DNA from: Congeria kusceri
Taxonomy: Eukaryota > Mollusca > Bivalvia > Myida > Dreissenidae
Length of the DNA: 64,000 nucleotides
Reading direction: 5' to 3'
Assembly (NCBI GenBank): GCA_027627225.1
Contig: JAPFQT010000083.1
Location: 434,001-498,000 of the forward strand
Shown: positions 32,860 to 44,865 of the stretch, in pieces
Numbering within the stretch: the first letter of the stretch is position 1
Layout of the letters: the number at the start of each line of letters is the position of its first letter
Notes under the pieces: model-generated
Told to the model about the DNA's origin: nothing
The model's database searches: none
What the model saw: only the letters and a program-made list of their open reading frames with translations
Translations under genes and position numbers: made by a program

Positions 32860-32978
32860 AGACAGTTGCTCCAGCATCACTACAAGATGGAGGGGAACAC
32901 AGAGATGTTGCTACCAGAATGGTCACCAGGGACATCTGCCCCATGTTAACAATGACAGTTTGTCTTGAAAGGAACATG
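32860..32978 (+). CDS. Candidate host exon, member of a duplicated exon group
   Basis: Follows acceptor CATATTACAG. Reads TVAPASLQDGGEHRDVAT and on to MTVCLERNM before a GTTAGT donor. The ASLQDGG block matches the exon at 34525 and the pseudo-exon at 34977. The donor region seems to have drifted: the homologue of the usual splice point is no longer GT, and the used donor gives a phase that does not fit the next exon. It may be a decaying duplicate. Confidence 0.4.
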
Positions 32979-32987
32979 GTTAGTGTT

Positions 32988-33870
32988 TTTAGCTCACCTG
33001 CTTATGGTGAGCTTTTATGATCCCCTTTTGTCGGTTTTGCGTCATCAACATTTACCTTGTGAACGCTTTAGAGGCCACATTTATTGACCATTCTTCATGA
33101 AACTTGGTCAGAACATTTGCCCCAATGAATCTCAAATGAGTTTGAAACTGGGTCATGTGGGGTAAAAAAACAAGGTCACTAGGTCAAATTGAAGAAAAAG
33201 CTTGGGAACACTCTAGAAGTCACATTTTTTGCCCAATCAACATGAAACTTGCTCAGAACATTTGTTCTAATGATATCTTGGCCAGGTTCGAAAATGGTTC
33301 TGATCCGTTGAAAAACATGGCCGCCAGGGGGCGGGGCAGTTTCTTTATATGGCTATAGAAAAAGCTTGTGAACACTCCAGAAGTAGCAATTTTTTGCCCA
33401 ATCAACATAAAACTTGCTCAGAACCTTTGCTCTTATGATATATCGGCCAAGTTTTAAAATGGTTCCGCTCCATTGAAAAACATGGCCTCCAGGGTGCTGG
33501 GCAGTTTTCCTTATATGGCTGTAGAAAAGCTTGTGAACACTCTAGAAGGCACATTTTTTGCCTAATCAACGTGAAACTTGCTCAGAACCTTTGTTCTGAT
33601 GATATCTCAGCCGAGTTCATAAATGGTTCCGGTCCGGTGAAAAACATGTCCGTCAAGTGGGGGGGGGGGGCAGTTTATGGCTATAGGAAAAGCTTGTGAA
33701 CACTAGAAGTCCCATTTTTTGCCCAATCTTCATGAAACTTGGTCAGAACATTTGTCCCAATGATATCTCCGCCAAGTTTGAATCTGGTTCATGTGGGGTC
33801 AAAAACTAGGTCACTAGGTCAAATTAAAGAAAAAGCTTCAATTTCAATCTGAACTTCAAAATTTTGATTG
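32988..33870 (+). repeat. Dispersed bivalve repeat, about five tandem units
   Basis: Begins with the hairpin 'agctcacctgcttatggtga' then 'gct'. Units of roughly 170 bp repeat 'aagcttgtgaacactctaga', 'ttgcccaatcaacatgaaac' and 'ttgctcagaacatttg'. The same family is inverted at 48830-49110. Non-coding. Confidence 0.75.
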
Positions 33871-34524
33871 TCTGTTGACACTTAAGTTTTTCAAACCATG
33901 ATGATTAAGGCAGCATTTCCATCAGTCCGTATCAGTATATCCATATCCGTATAAAAGTCTAACACATTGAAAATTGTTCGACTAATGAAACTCAGGTGAT
34001 TCACGAAAAACAGCAATACATCACCAATAGTTTTTGTAGGGTGACATTTTACATTACAAACTAGTCCGGTTTTATATTCTCTTGTCAGTATTTTCTTTTG
34101 CTTTCTAATTAAGTAAATTTTATTAAAATACATGTGTTGAGTTGTTTAAGAGGTATGCAAATGGAAAATTTGTATACCATGTTTCAACTGATTGCTTTTA
34201 TAACAAGTTCACATTATAATAATGTAAAGGGACTTTAAGAACTTCTTGTAAAAATGGATTAAGTAATACCTGCACCATGAAATCATGCCCTCTTGACTGT
34301 CATCTGATGGATGTAAAACATAAATCAAGGAACAATATTCATCCACAGATTTGTGTCAGATTTTAAAGTTATTCTGCCTCTCTTGGTTGAAGTTATGCTG
34401 ACCATAAAGTAGCTTGTGATAAATGTTGTCAGTATTTGTACGTGTCTGAGATCCAATGATAGATACTTCTTCAAATATTCAATTAAAATGGTTTACAAGC
34501 TTAACAATAATGCCACTATTTCAG
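33871..34524. other. Intron-like spacer
   Basis: AT-rich, no recognised gene or repeat. Confidence 0.45.
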
Positions 34525-34644
34525 GTAGAGTTGCACTGACATCACTACAAGATGGTGGTGGAGGCTTTCAGACTGAATGGGAAGTTGTTGCTACCCTCAA
34601 AGGTCACAAAACAGACCAGAACCAACTGAGAGTTTCCACTGAAG
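34525..34644 (+). CDS. Candidate host exon, intact member of the duplicated group
   Basis: 120 bp between acceptor CTATTTCAG and donor GTAACA. Reads RVALTSLQDGGGGFQTEWEV, then VATLKGHKTDQNQLRVSTE. It is symmetric in phase (two bases at the start, one at the end), so it can be added or skipped without changing frame, and it fits the exon ending at 31452. Confidence 0.5.
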
Positions 34645-34976
34645 GTAACAATGTATGTTTTTTTCCAGCTGCAACTTTGATATTTCTTACAACATTGTTA
34701 TTTTTTAATGCTTCAATTATGTTATGTACATGCATGTGTATATCATTATCATACTTGGTCTGTTTTGATCCTGGTGGCCTTAGGTTCAAGTCACGGCAAA
34801 GACAAATAATTTAAATAACTTCTTTTTCCTTAATTTAATTTTTGTTGTTTTTTTTAGTCCAAATGCTTTACTTTTTGCAGTCAAGATACTAAAGTGCATT
34901 TTTCAAAACTAAGAAAATCAGTGAACAAGTTCCTTTAACAATAACTGTAACTTGTCAGTAACTCTCCTATTTCAGG

Positions 34977-35102
34977 TGCAAATTTAATGACATCACTAGA
35001 AGATGGTGGTGGAAGCTTTCAGACTGAATGGGAAGTTGTTGCTACATGAACCCTCAAAGGCCACCAAACAGCTAAGACCCGACTGTAAGTTGGCACCGAA
35101 GG
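34977..35102 (+). pseudogene. Duplicated pseudo-exon
   Basis: Near copy of the 34525 exon with its flanks: acceptor CTATTTCAG, 'gacatcacta.aagatggtgg' block, and donor GTAACAATG. A TGA after GTTGTTGCTACA and further changes break the frame, so it is a decayed exon duplicate. Confidence 0.55.
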
Positions 35103-35344
35103 TAACAATGTCAGTTTATAATTTAAATTATGGAACTTCATATATAAAGAATATGTTTTGTGTTTCTCATTAGGTTAAGTAATGCAAGCCCCGTGAAATA
35201 AAAACCAATCCAGACAGAAATGAAGCAAATAATATTTACCTCAGATTGTATCAAAATACAGATGTGTTATTACAGATTGTTTTATTAATTTTATGTTATT
35301 CTGCCTATTGTTTTATTTAATTTTATGTTATTCTGCCTATCTAG

Positions 35345-35444
35345 GTACGTGCCAAAGCAACTGGTGACAATCATGGGCAGTATTGACGTTTGGCAAACTC
35401 CATCTCAGACATTCCCCCGTTGGACACAGAAATCCACGCCAGAG
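35345..35444 (+). CDS. Candidate host exon
   Basis: 100 bp between acceptor GCCTATCTAG and donor GTATGC, open in one frame: YVPKQLVTIMGSIDVWQTPS, then QTFPRWTQKSTPE. Its start phase does not match the 34525 exon directly, so an intervening exon or damage must be assumed. It joins in phase 0 to 36378. Confidence 0.38.
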
Positions 35445-36377
35445 GTATGCAGTGTTTTCTGTTTTCTGCCATTTAGTGAGCTTGTTAATTGATTTCATAT
35501 GAAGTCTTGGAGACGAATAGGGTCCTTTTGGTTATGGTTCGAATAACCGCAAACAAACAATGGTTTCTGGTTAAGTTTAAGCTAACCTGAACACAATGTT
35601 CTTTCATTGTATATCTCATTCCCAGTTCATTAATGATCAGGCCCACGAGAGCTCTTACTGATCCAGCTGTATGAAACCTGTCTATCAAGGACTGAAACCT
35701 CTTGGTTGTACAAAACGTTTACTCCCCCGGCATTTTGATGTGGGAGGCATATAGTGATTGTCCTGGCCATCCGTGATTCAGTGATTCTGTCCATACGTTG
35801 TTAACTAGTTTTTACTGTTGCACACGGCTTACTACAACACTTGGATGCTTACACAGTTCTTGCTTATGACCATTCCTTATCAACCCATATTACCCAGCCT
35901 CACATTGACCTTGACCTAATTTGAACTTAGAATAATTCAAATGGCTGTCCTGCACCAGGCAGGGGCATGTGTGTTTATCAAACACAGCGTCTTGTCTATT
36001 TAAAACATCTATTGGAAACTGTGCATTTCTATACCATCAAGTACTGTTCTAATAAAAGAAAAATATCAGTTAATGTACCAGGAGGTGATCAGAGTGGAAA
36101 GCAAAATAAAATCTTGTGGAATATTGTTCATACAGATTATATCCAGACAATGGTTAGGACTGAATGTCGTTTTTGTAGCCAAAGTCAAAGTTCATTTTAA
36201 CTAAAAACAGAACATGTTTCAGCTATTGTTTCATGATAAATCATGACTTTGTACATTTGTTTACCATATTTACTCTTGATATAAATCTTTCCATTAAAAG
36301 TTTTATTTGTTATCCTGGTTCACACACATGAGTAGTTGGTCTTCCATCTTCAGTGTGTCTGTGTTTCTGTTTTACAG
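35445..36377 (+). repeat. Intron with dispersed repeat fragment
   Basis: About 35722-35960 holds 'cccccggcattttgatgtgg' and 'gaggcatatagtgattg', related to the 'cccccacaaagtgggaggca' family at 36595 and 37853. Otherwise AT-rich. Confidence 0.45.
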
Positions 36378-36455
36378 GCTCATTATAATGTGCAGCGTCT
36401 TCCAGTCGAGGCAAGCTGGCCACACAGTGGGTCGAGGATTTCTGAGAATCTTTGA
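36378..36455 (+). CDS. Candidate terminal host exon
   Basis: After acceptor GTTTTACAG, phase 0 from the previous exon gives AHYNVQRLPVEASWPHSGSR plus five residues and TGA. An alternative frame (LIIMCSVFQSRQAGH...) is also open to a TGA at 36480, so the frame is uncertain. Confidence 0.3.
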   Translation, partial: AHYNVQRLPVEASWPHSGSRISENL

Positions 36456-37470
36456 GAATGCCAAAGAGCTCAGTTGATTGACATTCGTGTTATGTGTCAG
36501 TTGTAAGCTGTTCTGGACATTTGTATGTTTGGTTGAAAAACATATCCGTTGTTTGTATGTTCATTTAAGAAATATTCCTGTGATTGTTTGTTTTTGCCCC
36601 CACAAAGTGGGAGGCATTAAGCATTGCACTTGTCCGTCCGTAACTTATGTATTCAAACAATTTTTGAAATGTTTCTTATTTTTGTGTACGGTACTTTTGG
36701 GGCAAGCTGTGATAGCTATTTGTAATCAATTTCTTTGTTGATCATTACTCATCAAGTATTACATGTAATTTAATGAAACTTAATGTAATAATAAAGGATG
36801 TTAAAAAGAAGCGTAGGTCAAATTTAATTCATGTAACACTAGAGGATGTCGAGAGTTAGAGTACAGTGGCCATGATTTTGTATAAAACAGTAAAATTGGT
36901 ATCAATTTTATTATGTTCACAACTCTTCATTATTATCACACTTGATGGCTTTGATTTGTATGTTCAGAACTTATATACAGAATATAATTTACTTTTGTGA
37001 AATGAAATTACAAGAGTTAATTGGGATTCACATCAAATTATGTAAACTAAATAAGTGTTGTTGTTTTTTTTTTCAAATAACTTCTTGTAAGCAATCATAT
37101 TTTATGTTTTTAGAAAAACATTTCTTTGGGGATACTGATAATAATTTCCTTATTTGTTTATAAAACAATTGTTGGTAATTGTAGCTTTCATAAAATGTTG
37201 TTACAAGTTTGTATGTGTGCTTCTACATGTTTTTGCTTTATGATAAATTTTTTACAAAATGCCTCTGTATACCAATATATGTAATTTATTCATTATATGA
37301 TACTATGAAGTAAGATACATATATGACATGCTGGCAACAAAGATTTATAGTTTTAGGTTTGTCTGTCTGCATTCATATTCATTATTTATATTATAACCAG
37401 TAAAATGGATAAATCTAGAAATAAGAATGTATCCTAACAATGCGAGTGCCATGATTTTAACATTCCCTTT
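36456..37470. other. Spacer with one repeat fragment
   Basis: 36595-36650 carries 'gcccccacaaagtgggaggc', 'attgcacttgtccgtccgta', a dispersed repeat start also at 37853-37905. A possible poly(A) region follows the candidate last exon at about 36790 (AATAAAGG). The rest is AT-rich. Confidence 0.45.
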
Positions 37471-37520
37471 GTTAAAGGGACTTGTTCACAGAATTTCATA
37501 TCTTCAAAACATGGCATTAA
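37471..37520 (+). repeat. Solo end of TTAA-flanked element
   Basis: TTAAAGGGACTTGTTCACAG matches the left end of the element at 44866. No matching right end was found nearby, so this is a fragment or a diverged copy. A third, inverted end 'tgaacaagttcctttaa' lies at 34922-34938. Confidence 0.5.
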
Positions 37521-37849
37521 ATGTCTTAACTGCAAAAACTGAAGCATTTTGACAACATTCAGATATTTAAAAAGTATGTCACACTTACTGATAAATATGC
37601 AATATTTATCATAACTTCATCTGAAATAAGTTTGTATGAAAATTATTTATTCTCTCATACATTTTTGTTCTGTTAATTACAAAACTATTATCTTGTTTAA
37701 AGTTTGAGAAATTTGTCTGTTGCAATTGTTTTCTTGCTTTTCCATTGTTTTTTTAGAATGCAAATACATTTCTGTTCTAAAGTAAATCCATATATAGCTG
37801 GTTGTCTTTTTGCAACTATTTCTTTGGAAAGTTTAGATCTAGTTGGTTT

Positions 37850-38300
37850 TTATGCCCCCACAAAGTGAGAGGCATTAAACATTGCACTTGTCGGTCCGTA
37901 TTACCCAATGTTTTGTGGACTCAACTCCTCTTTAACTGCTTGGCGGATTTCGCTAAAAATTTCACAGCTGAAGAAACTTAACCTGTAGGTAATTGTAAAG
38001 GAAGGAACGTTTTCTGCCATCAGTTTTGGCAGAATTATGGACCTTTGTCATTCTTAGCTCAACATGCTCATGGTAAGATTTTATGATTGCCTTTTGTTCA
38101 TCGTTTGTCAGCATTTTACTCAAACAACATAATCTCCTAAACTGCTGGGGAGATTTACACCAAACTTCACAGGAATGATCCTTGGGTGATCCTTCAGGTC
38201 TGCTGCATATATATATCTAAAAGTAGATTTAAAAGCAAAAACTTTAAAAATCTCTGAAACTGCATGGCTGAGAGCTTGCATATTTGGTATGTGGCATCAT
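37850..38300 (+). repeat. Dispersed bivalve repeats, two adjacent starts
   Basis: One begins 'gcccccacaaagtgagaggc' (37854), the second 'ttagctcaacatgctcatgg' (38055) with 'gggtgatccttcagg'. The second matches the family at the window start in opposite orientation. Confidence 0.6.
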
Positions 38301-38713
38301 CTATTGCAATCAATAGTGTTGGCAACACATCCTTTGTGTCCAAACATGTGTCGTGAGGGAAATTAGTTGGTGTTTTTGTAAAATTAGAAAGAAGATGAAA
38401 TGTTTGGTGTTTATTTGATAGTTTTCAGCAAAAAGTAAAGTATTATTTATGAATCTGTTAGATTTGGGGTTAAATGTTTCATTATTTGCTACTGTATTGT
38501 GTATGTTTATTGATAAGTTGTCACATGCTATTTCGTTTAACACTGGCATAGATCATTTAAAATCTTTCAAATTTCACAACGTTTACAAACTAAAGTGCAA
38601 CTGTTCAATGATGCGTAAGGTATTGACCAAGTTGCTCACAGATGTAACGGCCAATTATGCTCACAGCCAGTTAACTTTTAATGTATATACAATCAATATT
38701 ACAAACAACTTGC

Positions 38714-38875
38714 TTATTAAATATTATTTACAGAATACAGTTATTAAATATTATTTACAGAATACAGTTATTAAATATTATTTACAGAATACAGTTATTA
38801 AATATTATTTACAGAATACAGTTATTAAATATTATTTACAGAATACAGTTATTAAATATTATTTACACAATACAG
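38714..38875 (+). repeat. Minisatellite, 27-bp unit, six copies
   Basis: Unit TTATTAAATATTATTTACAG plus AATACAG, six head-to-tail copies nearly identical; the last has ACACAA. 27 bp equals nine codons, so it extends open frames with a 9-residue repeat. Very AT-rich. Confidence 0.95.
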
Positions 38876-40945
38876 TGTCAATTCATAGTTTGGTCAGGTT
38901 AAACTCACAAATTAAAAAGTTAGTGTCGTATTTATAGAAATAATTTCATTAAATTGCGTAGGACTGTTAGCTTAATTGGCTGTACAGGTTTTGAGCAAAT
39001 CACCACTGATAATGTCACAAAATGTTTATTTCTTTGAATGTTATTATGGGCATTTATACTCGACCAAAAAAGAAAACCAACAGTGTATAGTTTATCAACG
39101 TTCCTGGAATTGGATCAAGATACAACATATACAATGGTTGATTATAAAACACAATCTTTTCATAGCACAGATGTGCATTTACTCGTTCTCAATCATGAAT
39201 TGATCAATTATAAATTTTGACATAGTGGTTAAAATTGATTCCACAAACAATAAAATTTTTGGCCGAGTATATTTAGATTTTGTCTCATGTGTAAGATACG
39301 TGTGGGCATTACTTTCATTTATTGAGCTTGTGTAATTCATGCAATGCTTTTGTTAATGCTCAGTATATATATAAGCTACATGAACATGACATTCTTAGTG
39401 TGCTATTGGAATAAGGGACCTTTCCTGCGTCATCAGTCGTCTTAGCCTTGTGTGCGCAACTGACACTTCAACTGAAATGTTTAAACCACCGACAAGTAAC
39501 AAAGAAGTAGTTGCGTAATGTTTGAAAAACATAAAACATCACATTTTCTTTTTATCCACTAGGTTGAAGTAAACTTTTGCAGACTGTGTCAGTTCCAATG
39601 ACAGCAATAATAAGTAATTCAAGTCCTAGGCACAAGTAGAACTTTTATTTTCTCCAAAGTTGGAAGGATGTAACAGATTAACCAGTTGATAACTGTGGGA
39701 CAGTTTTCCATCATTAATACTGCATTTGAGTTAAAGCCACTAAATCCTCATTGACCATAAATTAAATACCAGAAAAAAATAATATACTTTTTTTTTAAAC
39801 TGACAAAACAACATCAACCATGTAAACAATGCTTATCAGCATTAAACTATTTATGGAAATTGTAAACCATGTCAGACATGCTGCAGCTGTCGGCTGTTTT
39901 TAGTCACTCATGCAGGTAATATTTTCTTAGCACATTCTATTATTTTTCAGCAGAACAAATGTAGAAGTGTTTTTCATATATTCAAAATGCATTTGGTGGC
40001 TTTAAAATTGCTTTATTTTGCCTATGGGATTTATTTTTGATTACTTATTGAACTGCCTGTATCATAAATTGGCGAGTGATAGTATTACAAAATCTTCTGA
40101 TAATAATATGACTGAACTTGTTGTCTTGAAGTTGCCAGGAATTCAATAACTTTGTAATATGACTAGTTTGACACATCCTAATACAGACTTTTTAGAAATA
40201 TTGAGTCGAAATGTTAGAACAATTGTAATATAAAATAGCTGATCTGTAAACCAGGATAAAATATCGAATGAAAATAGTGCATGATCAATGAAACTTTAGA
40301 AACAATGTAATAAGATTTTGACAGTGCCATAGTCTTCAGCACCCCAAGATGACAGAGTTTAGCTGTAATACTAAATGAGCAAAAAAAATTCAAAATAATT
40401 TTCTGCTTAGACTTTAAATTCTAAGCATTTGCCTTGTACCCTTAAAAAAAAGAAAAACAGATTATGGCTCGCATAGATGTTTATTAGCCCAAATTCACCA
40501 TACAATTTTATTATAGGTAACACAGGCGTGTAACTAGTAACTTTTTAATTACAAATTTGCATTTCAGTAAATCACTAGAGTGTAAGGTCCGAAGAAACAA
40601 GAAATTTAACAAGAATTGCACATTTCCCATCGAAATCCTGTACCACACTGGCTTGCTTTGCTGATCATTAACTGCTGCAACTCAGGTGACGATAAGGTTC
40701 TAACGACGTTGCATGCTTTCAAATGACTTCTGGAAATATATACAAATATAATGGTTTGCATACAATGTTTCTAATAGGGTTCACACTGCTATTAGCTACA
40801 CACTGAAAAAAAATATTTTGCTAAAGATTTTTCCATTTTGCTACAATGATTTCTTCATACCCCCCCCCCCCCCAAAAAAATACCCCAAATGAGAAACATT
40901 TCAACTTGGCTAAAGAAAAGGTTGAGCCAGGGTGAACCCTGTTTA
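38876..40945. other. AT-rich spacer
   Basis: No gene, exon or clear repeat recognised. Short homopolymers are present, including a C-run at 40860. Confidence 0.45.
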
Positions 40946-40948
40946 GTT

Positions 40949-41125
40949 CAGGCCAAAGAAAAAATCTGTGGTTCAGGTGTCACTGACGGAATCTTTGGGA
41001 AATTGTCATATTTAAACTCAATAAGAAACAATTATTTTTTTTCTCTTAAAAATTCTTAAGGTTGAGGTGATGAAAGAAGGGTTGGTAGTGAAACCTGAAC
41101 CACGAATATTTTTTTCTTGGCCTAA
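40949..41125. repeat. Inverted repeat, about 35-bp arms
   Basis: The left arm around 40949-40983 ('aggccaaagaaaaaatctgt', 'ggttcaggt') is the reverse complement, with few mismatches, of 41088-41125 ('aacctgaaccacgaatattt', 'cttggcct'). The spacer is about 105 bp. It may be a fold-back fragment. Confidence 0.6.
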
Positions 41126-41381
41126 ATATTGCATAAAATATTTGCCATAAAAGATGCATAAGAGGAATAAAAAAATAATTAGAAAGACTTCTGGTGTTTG
41201 TTTTAATTTGCCCAAAAAATTACAATGTGGGGGTAGGGACAATGATAAAATGTTTTCATTTCTTTTCTTTTTGTACCAAAAAGTATATTTTTACCTAACC
41301 CTTGGTAGGGGGGTAGAACTTCCACTTTCCCTTGGAAAGTGGTGGTTCTGGCCCCCCTTCCCCCCCAGAAGTTTTTTAAAA

Positions 41382-41460
41382 CTCCCCTTGGTCGGAGCGG
41401 TATTTGAACCCACACACCAAGCCTCTCAAGACCACTGCTCTACCAACTGAGCTACTGAGG
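41382..41460 (-). repeat. tRNA-like SINE head
   Basis: On the minus strand: TAGCTCAGTTGGTAGAGCAG (A box and D arm) and GGGTTCAAATACC (B box). The acceptor ends do not pair, so I read it as a tRNA-derived repeat, not a functional tRNA. Confidence 0.6.
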
Positions 41461-41635
41461 CTTCTGCTAGTAGCTGTTCGAAACATTTAGCGTTTCAATA
41501 AAACATAACAGTAAAAAAAATCACATGACCTGGACTATGTCATGTGACCAAGTCCAAGTCATGCGATTGCTATATTTAGCACTCATTATATCCATATAAT
41601 CCCTTTTCAATACAAATGAAACCACAACCCAGAGT

Positions 41636-41705
41636 GGTGTAGTGGATAGAGCAGTGGACAACGGAGCTGTGGGACGGGAGTTCAAATACTGGTATCAACC
41701 TTCAA
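41636..41705 (+). repeat. tRNA-like SINE head
   Basis: TGGTGTAGTGGATAGAGCAG and GGGAGTTCAAATACTGG resemble A and B boxes. The element is otherwise undefined. Confidence 0.5.
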
Positions 41706-42088
41706 TACTTTCATCGCTTATTTCAATGTATAAAAATGTTGTTAATATAAATGTATGCTATAAATTGCTGATAAAAATGCATTACTTTGTATATAAATTT
41801 GCATGTACAACCGATTAAAAAAAAAATTATTCCAATTTACAGACAAATCATATTCTAACAATACCAAATTTTTTTACATGGAATACCAAAAAAGGTAATA
41901 CCGGTCAGCTTTCAGAAGTTTTCGCAATTAAATACAAACATTTTGATCAAATTTCCATTAATCACAAACAACCGAAACTTCAGTCATTATAATTTTACAT
42001 TAAAAAAAAAAACAATAAGAATTTGAACACCTGTTTACTTAATTGGCTGTTGACGGTTTTGAAAAAAGTTTACCTCCTTGGCTGTAAC

Positions 42089-42207
42089 TCAGTCGTCTGC
42101 TACCACGTATTTCCCCCCAAAAATGTGCACTGTGTCCGCATCGCTCAGGAATGCTTTGCTGTCAGGATCTGGGTTGTTGCTATCCCTTAGTGTGGAATGG
42201 CTGCTGA
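42089..42207 (-). CDS. Last exon of a minus-strand host gene
   Basis: Minus-strand acceptor TTTTTGTTATTGCAG is followed by 119 bp ending in TGA at 42091-42089. In the phase set by the exon at 46650-46540 it reads SSHSTLRDSNNPDPDSKAFL, then SDADTVHIFGGKYVVADD and stop. The short, polar, acidic C-terminus looks like a cytoplasmic tail or regulatory end. The gene is not recognised. The intron between the two exons is 4.3 kb and full of tandem and mobile repeats. Confidence 0.62.
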
Positions 42208-42503
42208 CTGCAATAACAAAAACAGCACCATTAAATTACTATTACTGCAGGTTATTGTGTAAAGTTAAAATAAAGTTTTTTATTTAATTCTAAGTAGTGA
42301 AATATAGAAAAATATCTGTGAGATATATCCCTATATCACTCACAGTGAGGGGCTACTTTTTGGGTCCAGATTAAATATGCTAAATGAAACGGACCGTCAT
42401 CGCCGCTGGTCTCAAAACTGTGAAATGACGTTATGATTCCCATGATATTTTCCAATAAAATGTAAAACAAAGGTTAACAAAGCATTAAATATTTTTTAAA
42501 AGT

Positions 42504-42645
42504 GTTTGTTTTTGGCGTGATAACACATATCATCACCTAAAAGGGAGACAATTTACATTTTTTTTACTCGTGCAAGCGCACGTGAGAATATTAATTGTCT
42601 CCCTTCCTGGTGATAATATCACACGTTATCACACCGAAAACAAAC
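42504..42645. mobile_element. Foldback element (MITE-like), 142 bp
   Basis: Arms of about 55 bp: the left begins GTTTGTTTTTGGCGTGATAA and includes AAGGGAGACAATTTAC; the right, on the minus strand, begins GTTTGTTTTCGGTGTGATAA and includes AAGGGAGACAATTAAT. It would form a near-complete hairpin. No clear target duplication. Confidence 0.75.
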
Positions 42646-42817
42646 AAATAACCTCTATATACAGCAAACTCCGCTGTAACGATATTATATAGAATTTATA
42701 TCCCTATATCAGAATATCGTTACATCCGAAAAAAAGGCAACCAGGAGCATGGACATATCAGAGCATAAGAGAGACGCAACACCGATCATATTACAGAAGA
42801 CTCGTTAGTTGTATTAT

Positions 42818-42902
42818 GGGGGATAATGTGAGATACAGGAGACGATGGGGGACAATGTGAGATACAGGAGACGATGGGGGACAATGTGAGATACAGGAGA
42901 TG
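42818..42902 (+). repeat. Short tandem repeat, 29-bp unit, three copies
   Basis: GGGGGACAATGTGAGATACA plus GGAGACGAT repeated at 42818, 42847 and 42876 with one substitution in the first. Confidence 0.9.
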
Positions 42903-43011
42903 CCCCATTCCAGAGGAGACCCTGGATATTTTAGTGCCCAGTGAGGAGCACCTAGTACACTGCACCTCAGTTTAAAGTCTCACGTGAAAGACTCTCTTAG
43001 TAGGTTATGGT

Positions 43012-43085
43012 GTAGCGGGGTCTCAAACTTGAGAATCCTTCATTGTGAAGCCAATGTGTTGCCACTAGACCATCGATCAGCTACT
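43012..43085 (-). repeat. tRNA-like SINE head
   Basis: Minus strand: GATGGTCTAGTGGCAACACA (A box region) and CTCAAGTTTGAGACCCCG (B box region). It lacks a proper acceptor stem. Confidence 0.5.
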
Positions 43086-44140
43086 CACAGCATGGGGACA
43101 CATACATCGTATGTAACGTTTCAAAGATCATTTTGAGTGATTGTAATGTCACTAAATACTGCCATAAGCAACCAACAGTCTTTATATGAATACAAACTTT
43201 CTCCAGTTTCAAAAGTTAATTATAGGGTCACTGACCAATATCACTTGAAACATATAGGGATCGGTTCCAGACCATCGAAGCAGCATCGTTATATGCATAA
43301 ATTACCACAAGTGGAGTTTAGTCAGTGCGATGTATATTTTTCCACCAAAATCATCATACAAAAGAGCCTGGAATCTTTGGCCATAACAGCAAAATGCGTG
43401 GCTAAACAATAAGTATTATAAGCAGAACCAGCAGTCAATTAGACGCACATCAAAACAATCGAGGGTTTCACGTTTTAAATGTTTTAATCAACAAACTTAT
43501 CAAACATAACATGCCATGTCAATCAAGAGACGCTCCCATACAATAAACCACATGATAATACCTGATATATTGATTATGCATACAAGTTATCCAAGCACCG
43601 ATGAAAGACTACGCATACGCAGAGCAACTATTGTACCCTCGATTGTCAGACCTACATAGTTTTAGTAGCTGTGTTATGAATAAATATGTATACCTGGGAC
43701 GACCTGACTTGACACTCATGAACTGTAGCTTGAATTATTTCCTATATACTGTTTTGTCTGTACATATGTTTGCATTCTTATTTATACCATAGATGTATGT
43801 TCAGTGAAATGCTCTTACATTAATTTAACATAAATCCAGGATGTAGAATTATGTACGGGTATTAATCGTAATGGATTTGTAATGAATTCATGCATAAAGT
43901 TTGATGTTCAATGGTTAATTTTTCCAAGCTAAAATATTTACAATTGTAGTGATGGAAAGATTTGTGAACGAGTTGCAGTATGACCATTCGAATTCTTTTA
44001 TTTTAAGTTCATGTACCACATGTACCACCAGATAAACTATTAGAATCACCATTCTTTAAGGAATATATCAATTGTCAGCTAAAACATCAACACCAGCAAC
44101 AACACCCACCTAGTAGGTCATGGACATGCTGTTGGAACGG
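43086..44140. other. Spacer within the intron
   Basis: Open frames at 43137-43412 and 43601-43792 have no known motif. No other feature. Confidence 0.4.
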
Positions 44141-44720
44141 TCAGATGTAGATAATGTGATGTAGAACGGTCAGATGTAGATAATGTAGATGTAGAACGGT
44201 CAGATGTAGATAATGTGATGTAGAATGGTCAGATGTAGATAATGTAGATGTAGAACGGTCAGATGTAGATAATGTAGATGTAGAACGGTCAGATGTAGAT
44301 AATGTAGATGTAGAACGGTCAGATGTAGATAATGTGATGTAGAACGGTCAGATGTAGATAATGTAGATGTAGAACGGTCAGATGTAGATAATGTAGATGT
44401 AGAACGGTCAGATGTAGATAATGTAGATGTAGAACGGTCAGATGTAGATAATGTGATGTAGAACGGTCAGATGTAGATAATGTAGATGTAGAACGGTCAG
44501 ATGTAGATAATGTGATGTAGAACGGTCAGATGTAGATAATGTAGATGTAGAACGGTCAGATGTAGATAATGTAGATGTAGAACGGTCAGATGTAGATAAT
44601 GTGATGTAGAACGGTCAGATGTAGATAATGTGATGTAGAACGGTCAGATGTAGATAATGTAGATGTAGAACGGTCAGATGTAGATAATGTAGATGTAGAA
44701 TGGTCAGATGTAGATAATGT
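44139..44720 (+). repeat. Minisatellite, 29/30-bp unit, 20 copies
   Basis: Twenty copies of GGTCAGATGTAGATAATGT joined by GATGTAGAAC or AGATGTAGAAC. Units come in two lengths, 29 and 30 bp, differing by one A after GT. In order the first 19 units are 29,30,29,30,30,30,29,30,30,30,29,30,29,30,30,29,29,30,30. Copies 4 and 20 carry a T for C (aatggtc). The near-identity implies recent expansion. Confidence 0.95.
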
Positions 44721-44865
44721 CAAAGATTTTAGGAGCATCAGCATGTTCTGTGCCCGTAAATATAACAAAATATCCATTGGAATCAAAGTATTTTTTTAAT
44801 AACCACATTTTTTAATGAACAAAGATTGTACATTTACAACTCAGGGATTAAACTGAATGTGTTAA

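Noticed and set aside
41382..41460. Functional tRNA gene on the minus strand
   Set aside because: A and B boxes are present but acceptor ends do not pair; more likely a SINE head.
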